Notes: generated by a model not told the origin, from the letters alone. Shown: positions 24,984-34,398, counted from the stretch's first letter. The stretch is DNA of 48,624 nt from JABHGY01 sp964525185 (GCA_964525185.1 CAZGFQ010000015.1:1-48624), one strand, 5' to 3'. A program made the numbers and translations.

Positions 24984-25346
24984 GTGAAATATTCGCCTAT
25001 TTTATTGAGTTTATTCATCGGATTCTCAATCGTTGGATGTGGGACAACCTATATTTCCGATACATTATTACCTGAGCATACGATTCCTATTTCAAAAGAC
25101 CATATTTTATATGATGGGGAAAAAGTATCTTTCATTCAACCTACCTATACCATAGATATTAATCCATCAACGATTAGTGGTCGTATCGAATTTTCATATC
25201 AAGAATTATTAGGAAAGACTGCTATTGTTGAGGGTGAATATATGCTTCATAATGGGCCATTTTATATTCTTCGTTTAGAGGATAATTCATTGATAAAAAT
25301 TCCAAGTAAAGCCTTTTTAAAAGTAGTGACTTTTCTAGATTTATAA
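24984..25346 (+). CDS. Unknown predicted lipoprotein
   Basis: A 120-residue protein beginning with GTG at 24984; the ATG two bases earlier runs straight into TGA. The N-terminus is a lipoprotein signal: hydrophobic ILLSLFIGFSIVGC with a lipobox-like IVGC at residues 16-19. The rest (about 100 residues) is mostly beta-prone with no motif I know. It is 39 bp after the preceding unknown gene, so both may be envelope partners. The GTG start is forced by the reading frame and has no clear ribosome site. Confidence 0.6.
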   Translation: MKYSPILLSLFIGFSIVGCGTTYISDTLLPEHTIPISKDHILYDGEKVSFIQPTYTIDINPSTISGRIEFSYQELLGKTAIVEGEYMLHNGPFYILRLEDNSLIKIPSKAFLKVVTFLDL

Positions 25347-25361
25347 CCAGAAACATTTATT

Positions 25362-26654
25362 ATGTCATATCAATCAACAACATTGACTGAAGCAACTCAA
25401 AAAATACAATCCAATGATCGGATATATATTCATGGTGGCGCCAATGTACCAACAGAACTCATCCAAAGTTTAACCTTAAGAAAAGATGAATTGTCCGATG
25501 TTCAACTTTTTCATATTCTAACACTTGGTTCCACTGAAGAAACGGCTCCCTACACCCTCCCGGGGATGGAAAAAACATTCACTCATCATGCCTTTTTCAT
25601 TGGCCCCAATACTCGACAATCTGTTAATGAAGGACGGGCATATTATATTCCTATTTTTTTGTCTGAAGTTCCTTCTTATATCAAAAATCACCCACTTGAT
25701 GTAGCGCTCATACATGTAAGTCCGCCAGATGCAAGAGGGTATTGTAGTTTAGGGCCATCTATAGAAGTAGCTAGAGAAGCAATTACTCAAGCAAAAACGG
25801 TCATTGCGCTGGTTAATCCCAAAGTACCAACAACACAAGGGTATAGTTTTATTCATAAAAATAGAATTGATTATTTTGTTGAAATTGATAGACCACTTTA
25901 TACGGTTCCAGAATCCAAAGAAAATGAAATAACGAAAAAAATAAGCTCACATATTACTGAACTCATAGAAGATGGATCATGCCTTCAGGTAGGGATTGGA
26001 AGTATTCCAGATGCTGTATTACATAATTTAGATAATCATAAAAATCTAGGGGTTCATTCAGAACTTATAGGGGATGGAATCATGCATTTGGTTGAAAAGG
26101 GTGTGATTAATAATAGTAAAAAAACCATCAATTTGGGAAAAGTAGTCAGTGGAATAGTCATGGGAAGCCAAAAAATGTATGACTGGATTCATCACAATCC
26201 CATCATTGAAATGCGTCCTAGTCGATTTACAAATAATATATTTAATATATGCCAAAATGAAAAAGTGGTTGCAATCAATCAAGCCATTTCCATTGATTTA
26301 AAAGGACAAGTATGTGCTGATTCCATAGGAAAGAAATTTTATAGCGGTATAGGTGGACAAGTTGATTTTATACGCGGTGCTTCCATGTCAAAAGGGGGGA
26401 AACCTATTATTGCTCTCCCTTCTACGGTTACAATTGCCGGGAAACGTATGTCTAGAATTGTTCCATTTTTAGAGCAAGGTGCTGGCGTTGTTACGAGTGA
26501 GGGCGATGTTCATTGGGTTGTAACGGAATATGGAGTAGCAGAACTTCAACATAAAGGCATGGGACAAAGAGCAAAAGAACTTATTAAAATATCACATCCT
26601 GACTTTAGAGAAAGTTTAGAGAAGTATGCTTTATCTTCAGGTTTTAAAATGTAG
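25362..26654 (+). CDS. Acetyl-CoA hydrolase / 4-hydroxybutyrate CoA-transferase family enzyme
   Basis: A 430-residue class I CoA-transferase. Motifs include IHGGANVPTELI near the N-terminus, VSPPDARGYCSLG, the likely catalytic Glu in LGVHSELIGDG (about 228-238), the glycine-rich GIGGQVDFIRGA (about 329-340), and the C-terminal VTSEGDVHWVVTEYGVAELQ. It exchanges CoA between acetate and other short acids, or hydrolyses acetyl-CoA. The substrate pair cannot be chosen from the sequence. It starts 15 bp after the lipoprotein gene. CoA-ester genes elsewhere in the window (ACC carboxyltransferase, methylmalonyl-CoA mutase) give a loose context. Confidence 0.9.
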   Translation: MSYQSTTLTEATQKIQSNDRIYIHGGANVPTELIQSLTLRKDELSDVQLFHILTLGSTEETAPYTLPGMEKTFTHHAFFIGPNTRQSVNEGRAYYIPIFLSEVPSYIKNHPLDVALIHVSPPDARGYCSLGPSIEVAREAITQAKTVIALVNPKVPTTQGYSFIHKNRIDYFVEIDRPLYTVPESKENEITKKISSHITELIEDGSCLQVGIGSIPDAVLHNLDNHKNLGVHSELIGDGIMHLVEKGVINNSKKTINLGKVVSGIVMGSQKMYDWIHHNPIIEMRPSRFTNNIFNICQNEKVVAINQAISIDLKGQVCADSIGKKFYSGIGGQVDFIRGASMSKGGKPIIALPSTVTIAGKRMSRIVPFLEQGAGVVTSEGDVHWVVTEYGVAELQHKGMGQRAKELIKISHPDFRESLEKYALSSGFKM

Positions 26655-26701
26655 TTTCATTTTTAGACGAATCTACTCACTATTTTCTTGTAACTTTTTT
26701 G

Positions 26702-28540
26702 ATGCATAATCCAGCTCTTACTATTGGTCTCGCCATGGCTGTAGGAATGGCCGCTCAGGTCATTGCTCGTCATATTCGTATTCCCGGCATTGTTTTATTA
26801 CTCGCTTCAGGAATGCTTTTTGGTCCGGATGTGCTTAATTGGATTCAACCAGAAAGCCTAGGGGAATCATTACATATTATTGTGGGGTTTGCGGTTGCTG
26901 TCATTCTTTTTGAAGGCGGTATGAATCTTAAATTCAGTCGAATAAAAAGAGAAGGACGCTCCATTCAAGGACTCATTACAGTTGGTGCGCTTATTACATT
27001 TATTGGCGGAACGTTAAGTGCTAAACTTTTGTTAGGATGGGAATGGCGTGTGGCAATTTTATTTGGAACTCTCGTTATTGTAACGGGACCAACGGTTATA
27101 TCTCCATTATTAAAACGTATTCGGGTTCACCATTCCGTTAGCGTTATTTTAGAAGCTGAAGGTATTTTACTCGACGCTATCGGAGCCATCATTGCAGTCG
27201 TCGCCCTCGAAATAGCCATTAGTCCATCCGGATTGAGTCTTATTTTTGGTATTTGGCATATTTTAACGCGACTTGTAATCGGAACTCTTTTAGGATTGGT
27301 TGGTGGTTTTATAATGAGTTTCATCCTCCGGTTTCGCAATCTTGTATCAGATGGATTGGAGAATGTATTCATTTTATCGTGGGTGTTTGCTTTATTTCAA
27401 ATATCGAATACCGTTAGCCCAGAAAGTGGCATCGCAGCAGTTACATTTGCAGGAATGGTATTGGGGAATTCAAAAACATATATCCATCGGGAATTATTAG
27501 AATTTAAAGAACAGTTGACTGTTTTAATGATTGGAATGTTATTTGTCATTTTAGCTGCAGATGTTCGACTGGCAGAAATTCAATCTCTCGGAATGATGGG
27601 TCTCTTTACTGTTTTAGTATTAATGTTTATTATTCGGCCAGTAAGTGTTTTTATTTCTACTTCTGACGGTTCATTAAATCTAAAACAAAAAACACTCATT
27701 TCTTGGATTGCTCCACGAGGGATTGTTGCTGCAGCTGTCGCATCCTTCTTTGCCTTTGAATTAAATAATCACGGATATGAAGGAAGTCAACTACGAGCGC
27801 TTGTATTTTTAGTCATTATTATTACTGTGTTATTTGCTGGATTGACAGGAGGATTTGCTGCATCTGCCTTATCGCTGAAACGAAAAAGTGAATCCGGTTG
27901 GATCATTTTAGGTGCACATGGAGTCGCTAGGCTATTTGCGCGTATTTTAAAGCGTTACGGACAAGAAGTCATTTGTATTGATGAAAATCCACATGCATGT
28001 CGGCAAGCCGAAAATGAAGGTATAAAAGTATTTTATGGAAATGCTTTAGAAGAACGGGTATTACAGCGAGCTGAACCAGGCACGCGAAAAGGGATTATTG
28101 CTCTGTCAGGAAATGAAGAAGTGAATTTTATATTCTCTCAACGAGCTAAATATTTAGAAAAAAATATGACCATTCTTACTGGAATTAAAAATAGATCAGA
28201 AGGCATTACTCGAAAAATGGTTATGGAAACAGGCGCCCGCATTCCGTTTGGACGTGCAGCTGATATGGATCAATGGAGCCAATGGCTACGCCAAAATTCT
28301 GCAACATGTCAACAGTATATGTACCACGAATCTAAGCAAAATCATGACATTTCAGATCCAAATATGATTGGTATTCTTCTTCCTATTGTTATCCGCAGAG
28401 GAAAATCTACAGAGCCTATTGACAACCTGTATACTCCCAAACAAAAGGATATTGTTTATTTTCTCTTAAATAAACAAAAAATGGATGAAGCGCATTCATG
28501 GCTAAGTATGAATGGGTGGAGGAAGCATCAACCGAAGTGA
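26702..28540 (+). CDS. Cation/proton antiporter (NhaP/CPA type) with C-terminal TrkA-N domain
   Basis: A 612-residue membrane protein. About twelve hydrophobic helices fill residues 5-395, with the antiporter segments RIPGIVLLLASGMLFGPD, FEGGMNLKF, LEAEGILLDAIGAIIAVVALE and SWIAPRGIVAAAVASFFAFEL. A cytosolic Rossmann-like TrkA-N domain follows (about 398-520, WIILGAHGVARLFARILK) and probably senses nucleotides. It exchanges Na+ or K+ for H+. ATG at 26702 is preferred over the TTG just before it; there is no ribosome site for either. It runs convergent with accAD, with 7 bp between the genes. Confidence 0.88.
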   Translation: MHNPALTIGLAMAVGMAAQVIARHIRIPGIVLLLASGMLFGPDVLNWIQPESLGESLHIIVGFAVAVILFEGGMNLKFSRIKREGRSIQGLITVGALITFIGGTLSAKLLLGWEWRVAILFGTLVIVTGPTVISPLLKRIRVHHSVSVILEAEGILLDAIGAIIAVVALEIAISPSGLSLIFGIWHILTRLVIGTLLGLVGGFIMSFILRFRNLVSDGLENVFILSWVFALFQISNTVSPESGIAAVTFAGMVLGNSKTYIHRELLEFKEQLTVLMIGMLFVILAADVRLAEIQSLGMMGLFTVLVLMFIIRPVSVFISTSDGSLNLKQKTLISWIAPRGIVAAAVASFFAFELNNHGYEGSQLRALVFLVIIITVLFAGLTGGFAASALSLKRKSESGWIILGAHGVARLFARILKRYGQEVICIDENPHACRQAENEGIKVFYGNALEERVLQRAEPGTRKGIIALSGNEEVNFIFSQRAKYLEKNMTILTGIKNRSEGITRKMVMETGARIPFGRAADMDQWSQWLRQNSATCQQYMYHESKQNHDISDPNMIGILLPIVIRRGKSTEPIDNLYTPKQKDIVYFLLNKQKMDEAHSWLSMNGWRKHQPK

Positions 28541-28547
28541 TGCATCT

Positions 28548-30293
28548 TTAAATAAGACTTTTTATATAATTTTTTAATTCTTTTGGAGCCACAATGCGCT
28601 CCGCATGTCCATGCTTTTGTAACCATTCTGTAGTTTGAAAATCGGGAGATGTTTTCTTCCCGGTATATTGTTCTATAACACGTCTTCCGGAGAAACCAAT
28701 ATGCCCTGCATTTTTTTCAAATAATTGTATCCCACGAGATGCAACGCCGATGGCAACGCCCCCAAGTGTTGGGTCTGTAATAAGTGTAATGACAGGAAGA
28801 CCAGCACGTTCTACACGAGAAAGGGCTACGTGAGCCTTTGGAATACTAACCATAGATGAACAGCCCTCATGCATTCTGGCTCCACCACCCGCTGCTTGGA
28901 TAATGAGTGGTACTTTTAGTTTGATTGCTTTTTTAGCTGCTTGCCAAATTTTTTCGCCTGTGCTCATACAAAAAGATGCACCTAAAAATCCAAAATCTGT
29001 GACACAAACTACAATGGGTTTTCCATTAAGTGTTGCATCACCCGTCAACATGGCTGACATTAAACCCGTTTTTTCGCGCGTTTGAATTAACTTTTCTTTA
29101 TAATCAGGAAACAATAAAATATCTTTATCAACAATATACTTTGTTTCAAAATGTTCCTTGAATGAATCTTTATCAATAAGCCATTCTAAATAATCCCATG
29201 CAGACGGACGAGCTACCCGCTTCCCACATGTTTGGCAAACAAAATTATTTTGTTCTAATAATTCAAAATGAACCGGGTCATACACATGATTTCCTTGTTC
29301 ATCATAACAGCCTCGATGACGCTTGACATATCCTGACTCATTAGGTTTGGGCAAACGCGATACGACTCTCTGAATAGAAGCAATTTCATGATCTGTTTCT
29401 GTATCCCATTGGCCTATTTTCTCCCACCGTTTTACGCGTTCATCAAAAATAGATTCTTTCGATTGGATTGATAGATGATGAAGATGTTTCTGAATTATTT
29501 TTTTAGCTGAGGCCAAAGCAGAATCTTTAAATCGATGTGCCGGTCCATCCGGTTCTGGAATTAATTCATCTACAATGCCATGATGAAATCCTTCTCTAGA
29601 CGTAATTTGGGATACTTCAGCTGCTTCATTCGCTCGCGATCGTGTATGAAATAATATGGAAGAACACGCTTCGGGAGTAATCACTAAATAGGTTGAATAT
29701 TCCATGGCGAGTGTTACATCGCACCCCGTTAATGCAATGGCGCCTCCCGAACACGCTCGGTTCATAATAACAGCCATTGTTGGAACATTGGCATCTGCTA
29801 AGGCATGAATGGTGTCTCCAATTCGCCAAGCAATCCCATTAGATTCGGACCGCTCTGTCGGGTCAGCCCCAGGTGTATCAACAAAAATGATAATGGTTCG
29901 ATTCTCTTTTTCTGCAAGTTTGATTGCCTTCACCGCGCGCTCATAAGAATAAGGAACAGGCATTCCATGATTCCATTTTTCTATTGCGGCTGGGTCTTTT
30001 AGTGTATCCATTATTTTTTTGTAATTGGAAGATGGGCCACTTTGTTGACCTATTAGCATTACCTTATTTCCATCCAATGAAGCTCGGTGTGTTTGTATTA
30101 AGCATGCTCCAAAATGATCATCGGTAAAAACGTCTTCTACATCAGAAAAAAAAGATCTATAATTTTTATACTTTGGACGTTCTGGGTGAAAAGATAATTC
30201 GTATTTTTCATATTCAGATAATTGCGAAATGGATTCACGAGAATATGAAAAGGATTCGTCTTTTTCAAATGATAAGGAAAAATGGTTACTCAT
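28548..30293 (-). CDS. accAD: Acetyl-CoA carboxylase carboxyltransferase, fused alpha-beta (AccA-AccD)
   Basis: A 581-residue fusion. Residues about 55-285 are AccA-like (VDTPGADPTERSESNGIAW, NRACSGGAIALTGCD, YSTYLVITPEACSSILF, IPEPDGPAHR). Residues about 325-581 are AccD-like (DFGFLGASFCMSTGEKIWQA, QAAGGGARMHEG, TDPTLGGVAIGVASRG, GFSGRRVIEQ). It transfers the carboxyl group from biotin to acetyl-CoA (or a similar acyl-CoA). The order alpha-beta is the reverse of the eukaryotic one. The AccD zinc ribbon is incomplete: one C-x2-C pair (Cys353/Cys356) and only Cys329 upstream. It is the last gene of the etf operon. Biotin carboxylase and carrier are not in the window. Confidence 0.9.
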   Translation of the reverse strand: MSNHFSLSFEKDESFSYSRESISQLSEYEKYELSFHPERPKYKNYRSFFSDVEDVFTDDHFGACLIQTHRASLDGNKVMLIGQQSGPSSNYKKIMDTLKDPAAIEKWNHGMPVPYSYERAVKAIKLAEKENRTIIIFVDTPGADPTERSESNGIAWRIGDTIHALADANVPTMAVIMNRACSGGAIALTGCDVTLAMEYSTYLVITPEACSSILFHTRSRANEAAEVSQITSREGFHHGIVDELIPEPDGPAHRFKDSALASAKKIIQKHLHHLSIQSKESIFDERVKRWEKIGQWDTETDHEIASIQRVVSRLPKPNESGYVKRHRGCYDEQGNHVYDPVHFELLEQNNFVCQTCGKRVARPSAWDYLEWLIDKDSFKEHFETKYIVDKDILLFPDYKEKLIQTREKTGLMSAMLTGDATLNGKPIVVCVTDFGFLGASFCMSTGEKIWQAAKKAIKLKVPLIIQAAGGGARMHEGCSSMVSIPKAHVALSRVERAGLPVITLITDPTLGGVAIGVASRGIQLFEKNAGHIGFSGRRVIEQYTGKKTSPDFQTTEWLQKHGHAERIVAPKELKNYIKSLI

Positions 30294-30342
30294 AGTGGGT
30301 AATTATAACACAAAATTAAATAGTTTAGGAAGAATGGTTTGT

Positions 30343-32361
30343 CTAAGTGTCAGATAAACCTTCTAATACTAATTCCGCTACATCTTTCACAACCATGTTT
30401 TCTTCATGTCCCGTGACTTTTAATCCATCTTCCATCATGATATTACAGAAATTACAGGCTGTGGCAACAGTCGTTGCGTGTGTGTCAGCGGCTTCTTTGA
30501 AGCGTTCATAATTGATTCTATCGCCTGTATTAATTTCATACCACATATTTCCACCGCCTGCACCACAACAAAACCCAGACTCTTTATTGCGATCCATTTC
30601 AACCAATTTTCCCTCACTGAGTGCAGATTGGATTAATTCCCGAGGCGCATCATATTCTCCATTATGGCGACCTAAGTAACAAGCATCATGATAGGTAACA
30701 TCTTCTGTGATGGATGGTTGGGGATCGATTTTTCCTTCTTTTACCAAATCATTAATATATTGAGAATGATGAACCACATCCAATTCTGTCCCCAATTCAG
30801 CATAATCATGCTTAAGGGTTGTTAAACAATGTGGGCATTGTGTAACAATTTTTTTAATCCCATATTCTTCAAACTTTTCAATATTTTGCATGGCCATCAT
30901 TTGAAATAAATATTCATTTCCAATTCGTCTGGCAGAATCACCTGTACACGTTTCTTCATTCCCTAAACAAGCATAATCTACGCCTGCTTTATCAAGAATT
31001 TGGCTTACCGCACGAGAAATATCTTTTCCACGATTATCATAAGCACCGGAACATCCGGCCCAATAAAGGACATCTGCAGTCTTCTTTTCTCGCATTAATG
31101 GAACATTTAAACCTTCCATCCATGTTTCTCGTTCTTGAGGAGAAAGTCCCCAGGGATTTCCGTAGTTTTCCATTTTATTAAATGCATCCATCGCATCTTC
31201 AGGGAAACGACTTTCCATCATAACTAAATCTTGACGAATACGTAATATATCCACCATAGGTTCATTCCCCACCGGGCACACTTCAACACAGAAACCGCAG
31301 GTTGTACATGACCAAGCAGCTTCTTCTGTTAACATCCATTTTGACATGGGGTCATCTAAATCTTTTCCTGCGGAAAATTCATTTAAATGTTCATTTAAAT
31401 AATAGCGTTTATTGATTTCAATTGCTGATGGGGATAATTCTTTCCCAGTCGTGTATGCCGGGCAAGCATCTTGGCAACGGCTGCACATAATACATGCATA
31501 CGCATCCAATATTTGTGATTGGGTTAAATGTTCAAGTTTGGATGATCCAAATTGTTCAATATCATCATCTTCAAAATCAATTGATTCCAAAACTGCAGGA
31601 GACCGACGTTCTTCCCTTGCCATATAATTTAATGGACCCATAAATAAATGGGCATGTTTTGAATAAGGGAAATATGGAATAAAGGCAAGAATTAGCCCTA
31701 AAGCCAACCACCAACATACATGTTCCATATACATAATTGTTACGGGGTCAAATGATTGCCATAACCACGCCAAGAGATTTGCACCAGGCTGGTATGGATC
31801 AGGGCCATGTCCTGCAATTTCAAAAGAAGCGCCCACAAACCGGAATCCAATATGCATGAGAATGAACATGCCCACTATAAAGGAATCTTTTTTCATCCCA
31901 GAACGAGCGGATTCACTAATAAGAACTGGTTCGTTTGTTTCTAACTTTGGATCTTTAAGAATGAATCTACGAAAAACAAAATATTTGACGCCGACAATAA
32001 CAAATATGCTGAATAAATCTACAAATATACGATAAAGTTTCCCTATCCACTGCTCATGGAAAAAATGAAACCCTGGAATGAAACCGTAAAGAACATCAAT
32101 AATATTAACAGCAATGTATAGTGAAAATCCCCAAGCAACTATAGCGTGAATGCCACCTACAATTGGACGCGTTTTAAATAATGTTTGTTGTCCTAGAAAT
32201 ACAGCCAAACCTTTTGGCCAATTTCTGATTGTTTTTTTCCACTGTATTGGCCGAGGCCCTCGACCAATTGCTTTGAACATTTTCCCAAAATTCTTCCAAG
32301 CAAGTCCTGTTGAACCTACTACAAGAAGAAGAAAAACAATTTTTTCTATGAGGGAAAGCAA
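30343..32361 (-). CDS. EtfD-like membrane Fe-S oxidoreductase (heterodisulfide-reductase-related, electron transfer to quinone)
   Basis: A 672-residue protein. The N-terminal part (about 1-240) has five or six hydrophobic helices of a nitrate-reductase-gamma-like haem b domain. Next is a dicluster ferredoxin with CIMCSRCQDACP (about 290) and CTTCGFCVEVCP (about 350), then two CCG-type cysteine domains (YWAGCSGAYD, ETCTGDSARR, DACYLGRHNG, GFCCGAGGGNMW). The layout is that of HdrD/GlpC-like subunits that oxidise EtfAB and reduce menaquinone. It lies 6 bp after etfA, which strongly supports this role. Quinone reduction and the direction of flow are inference. Confidence 0.88.
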   Translation of the reverse strand: MLSLIEKIVFLLLVVGSTGLAWKNFGKMFKAIGRGPRPIQWKKTIRNWPKGLAVFLGQQTLFKTRPIVGGIHAIVAWGFSLYIAVNIIDVLYGFIPGFHFFHEQWIGKLYRIFVDLFSIFVIVGVKYFVFRRFILKDPKLETNEPVLISESARSGMKKDSFIVGMFILMHIGFRFVGASFEIAGHGPDPYQPGANLLAWLWQSFDPVTIMYMEHVCWWLALGLILAFIPYFPYSKHAHLFMGPLNYMAREERRSPAVLESIDFEDDDIEQFGSSKLEHLTQSQILDAYACIMCSRCQDACPAYTTGKELSPSAIEINKRYYLNEHLNEFSAGKDLDDPMSKWMLTEEAAWSCTTCGFCVEVCPVGNEPMVDILRIRQDLVMMESRFPEDAMDAFNKMENYGNPWGLSPQERETWMEGLNVPLMREKKTADVLYWAGCSGAYDNRGKDISRAVSQILDKAGVDYACLGNEETCTGDSARRIGNEYLFQMMAMQNIEKFEEYGIKKIVTQCPHCLTTLKHDYAELGTELDVVHHSQYINDLVKEGKIDPQPSITEDVTYHDACYLGRHNGEYDAPRELIQSALSEGKLVEMDRNKESGFCCGAGGGNMWYEINTGDRINYERFKEAADTHATTVATACNFCNIMMEDGLKVTGHEENMVVKDVAELVLEGLSDT

Positions 32362-32367
32362 ATGTAT

Positions 32368-33339
32368 TTATCCGTTAATAGCTTCCGTTAGTTTAGGAAC
32401 AATATCTAATACATTACCAACAATACCGTAATCGGCTATTTCAAAAATAGGTGCATCAGCATCTTTATTAATGGCAATTATATTTTTCGATCCTTTCATA
32501 CCAACAACATGTTGTATCGCGCCAGAAATGCCCAATGCAATATATAAATTCGGAGAAACGGATTGGCCTGAACTTCCTACTTGATGAGATGATGGTAACC
32601 ATCCAGCATCTACAACAGGTCTTGATGATGCCAATTCACCATTTAAGGCAGTTGCAAGATCTTTGGCAATTTGAAGATTATCTTCTTTTTCAATTCCGCG
32701 TCCCACACTCACAATTAATTCTGCACTTGATAAATCAATACCACCTGCTTCTTCTTGGATTGGAGCTTCTGCTGAACTTCTAACTTGACTAGGCTCTAAT
32801 TCAATATCAAACGATCGGGTTGATGCAGTGCCGGATACAATATTTTCTTCAGAAAAAGCTGCTGCTTGAAAACTGATTAAGGTACATCCTGAATCTTTTG
32901 ATACAACATTTGACCCTAATTTTCCGTTATAAACAGTTTTGGTATAAACAAAAGTATCCCCTTCTTTTACCATTGAAATAACATCTGGTATAAAAGGCTT
33001 ATCTAAACGAGCACTGACTTTGGGAAAATAATCTCTTGTTTGATACGTATGTCCTACAAAGACTAAACTTGGATTTTCCTTTTCTACCACTTGCTTGACA
33101 CATTCAGCAAAACCATCTGCATTGTAAGGTGACAATAAATCATGATTTGTGACTAATACTTCATCTAGATTCATGCCTGAAACAGTTGAAACTAATGGTT
33201 CTGTATCAATACCAATAACTAAAGCGGAAACACTTAGACCATTCTCATCTGCTAATGATTGAGCTCCAACGATTGCTTCACGACTCATGCGATGAAGAGA
33301 TCCATTACTTGATTCTAATACAACTAAAATATCCATCAT
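32368..33339 (-). CDS. etfA: Electron transfer flavoprotein, alpha subunit
   Basis: A 323-residue subunit. The C-terminal FAD domain holds the family signature, LYIALGISGAIQHVVGMKGS followed by KNIIAINKDADAPIFEIADYG (about 262-302), and VSVGRGIEKEDN starts the second domain. It carries electrons from acyl-CoA dehydrogenases or similar flavoenzymes to the membrane. The first Met is followed by a second; ATG 33339 lies 6 bp after etfB ends. There is no sign of the extra ferredoxin-like domain of some bifurcating EtfA proteins. Confidence 0.95.
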   Translation of the reverse strand: MMDILVVLESSNGSLHRMSREAIVGAQSLADENGLSVSALVIGIDTEPLVSTVSGMNLDEVLVTNHDLLSPYNADGFAECVKQVVEKENPSLVFVGHTYQTRDYFPKVSARLDKPFIPDVISMVKEGDTFVYTKTVYNGKLGSNVVSKDSGCTLISFQAAAFSEENIVSGTASTRSFDIELEPSQVRSSAEAPIQEEAGGIDLSSAELIVSVGRGIEKEDNLQIAKDLATALNGELASSRPVVDAGWLPSSHQVGSSGQSVSPNLYIALGISGAIQHVVGMKGSKNIIAINKDADAPIFEIADYGIVGNVLDIVPKLTEAING

Positions 33340-33345
33340 AACCCC

Positions 33346-34116
33346 CTATAACACTTTTACTTCATTTTTTAATACATCAACTAATCTTGCCACAACAGCA
33401 TCTGGTTCGCCTTCAATCATTTCAGTTTTTTTATCTGTTTTAGGAATAAACATTTTTTGAATAGATTGTTTTTCACCGTCAACCATAAAATCTGATTCTG
33501 GGAAAATTGTTAATTCTTTTTTCTTTGCACCCATAATTCCCTTTAGGGATGGGTATCGTGGTTGGTTTAACCCAGATTGTATACTGATAGATGCTGGTAA
33601 TGTAAGTGTCACCCATTGAGACCATCCCGCTTCTAATTCGCGTTTTACCTTTAGAGTATTATCGTTTAACTCAGTTCCAACGACCAAAGAAGCTGTCGAC
33701 ATATTCAACAATTCGCCGAGAATAATTCCAGTTTGTCCCATTCCAGAATCATCGGATTGAAGCCCAGAAAATATGAGGTCAAATTGTTCACTTTCCAATA
33801 CTTTTGCAAATTGCTTTGCTAGGGATAATGGGTCGGTTAACCCTTTCGATTCTGTTTGTAAATGGATGCCACGATCGGCACCTTTCGCCAATGCTTCTCT
33901 TATTATTTTTTGTACTCTATCTGGACCAAGACTGATTGCAACGACTTCGCCATTTCCTTGTAATTCTATAATTTTTTGAGCTTCTTCTAATGCATAACTA
34001 TCACTTTCATTCATTAAAAATGAAGCTTGGTCTTCTTGGATTCCTGTTTCATTATCATTGATTGGTAACGCTGATTCTGCGCCTGGGACCTGTTTAATCA
34101 GTACGCCGATTTTCAT
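33346..34116 (-). CDS. etfB: Electron transfer flavoprotein, beta subunit
   Basis: A 256-residue subunit, first gene of etfB-etfA-etfD-accAD. It has the family's MKIGVLIKQVPG start, ALEEAQKIIEL, VVAISLGPDRVQKIIREALAKG and the beta-specific TLPASISIQSGLNQPRYPSL region. It forms a dimer with EtfA. AAAGGA lies 8 nt upstream of the ATG on the minus strand, one of the clearer ribosome sites in the window. Whether it is a bifurcating type cannot be settled without an alignment of the FAD loop. Confidence 0.95.
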   Translation of the reverse strand: MKIGVLIKQVPGAESALPINDNETGIQEDQASFLMNESDSYALEEAQKIIELQGNGEVVAISLGPDRVQKIIREALAKGADRGIHLQTESKGLTDPLSLAKQFAKVLESEQFDLIFSGLQSDDSGMGQTGIILGELLNMSTASLVVGTELNDNTLKVKRELEAGWSQWVTLTLPASISIQSGLNQPRYPSLKGIMGAKKKELTIFPESDFMVDGEKQSIQKMFIPKTDKKTEMIEGEPDAVVARLVDVLKNEVKVL

Positions 34117-34205
34117 GGGGAGTGTCCTTTCTTGTAATATTGCAAAATAGTGATAAATTTAACGGTTAAAGTTAACGATTTTCTCTTAAAGAGTCTTTCA
34201 AAATT

Positions 34206-34340
34206 ATGTTTGAACTATTAAAACTAGTCTTAAAAAACGATATTATTCTGGCCAATTTGTTATTCACATTCGGCATTGTTGTTTTATTACTTTTAGTCGT
34301 TTGGAAAATCAATCCTAGAAAAAAGAATAATCAAAGATAA
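34206..34340 (+). CDS. Small single-helix membrane peptide (44 residues)
   Basis: ATG to TAA encodes MFELLKLVLKND followed by a hydrophobic run of about 22 residues (IILANLLFTFGIVVLLLLVVW) and a basic tail (KINPRKKNNQR). The single helix with a positive C-terminal tail is what a real small membrane protein looks like, and nothing else occupies the spacer. No ribosome site was seen. Function is unknown; it may be a chance frame. Confidence 0.4.
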   Translation: MFELLKLVLKNDIILANLLFTFGIVVLLLLVVWKINPRKKNNQR

Positions 34341-34398
34341 TTCCATCCTTTTTGTTACATTGATTTATCTTGGTTTTTATATCAATATATTAATAGTT

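Noticed and set aside
24982..24986. ATG-TGA at the lipoprotein gene as a possible second selenocysteine codon
   Set aside because: The TGA follows the ATG immediately in a different frame from the lipoprotein; the GTG frame explains the gene, and no SECIS-like hairpin follows.
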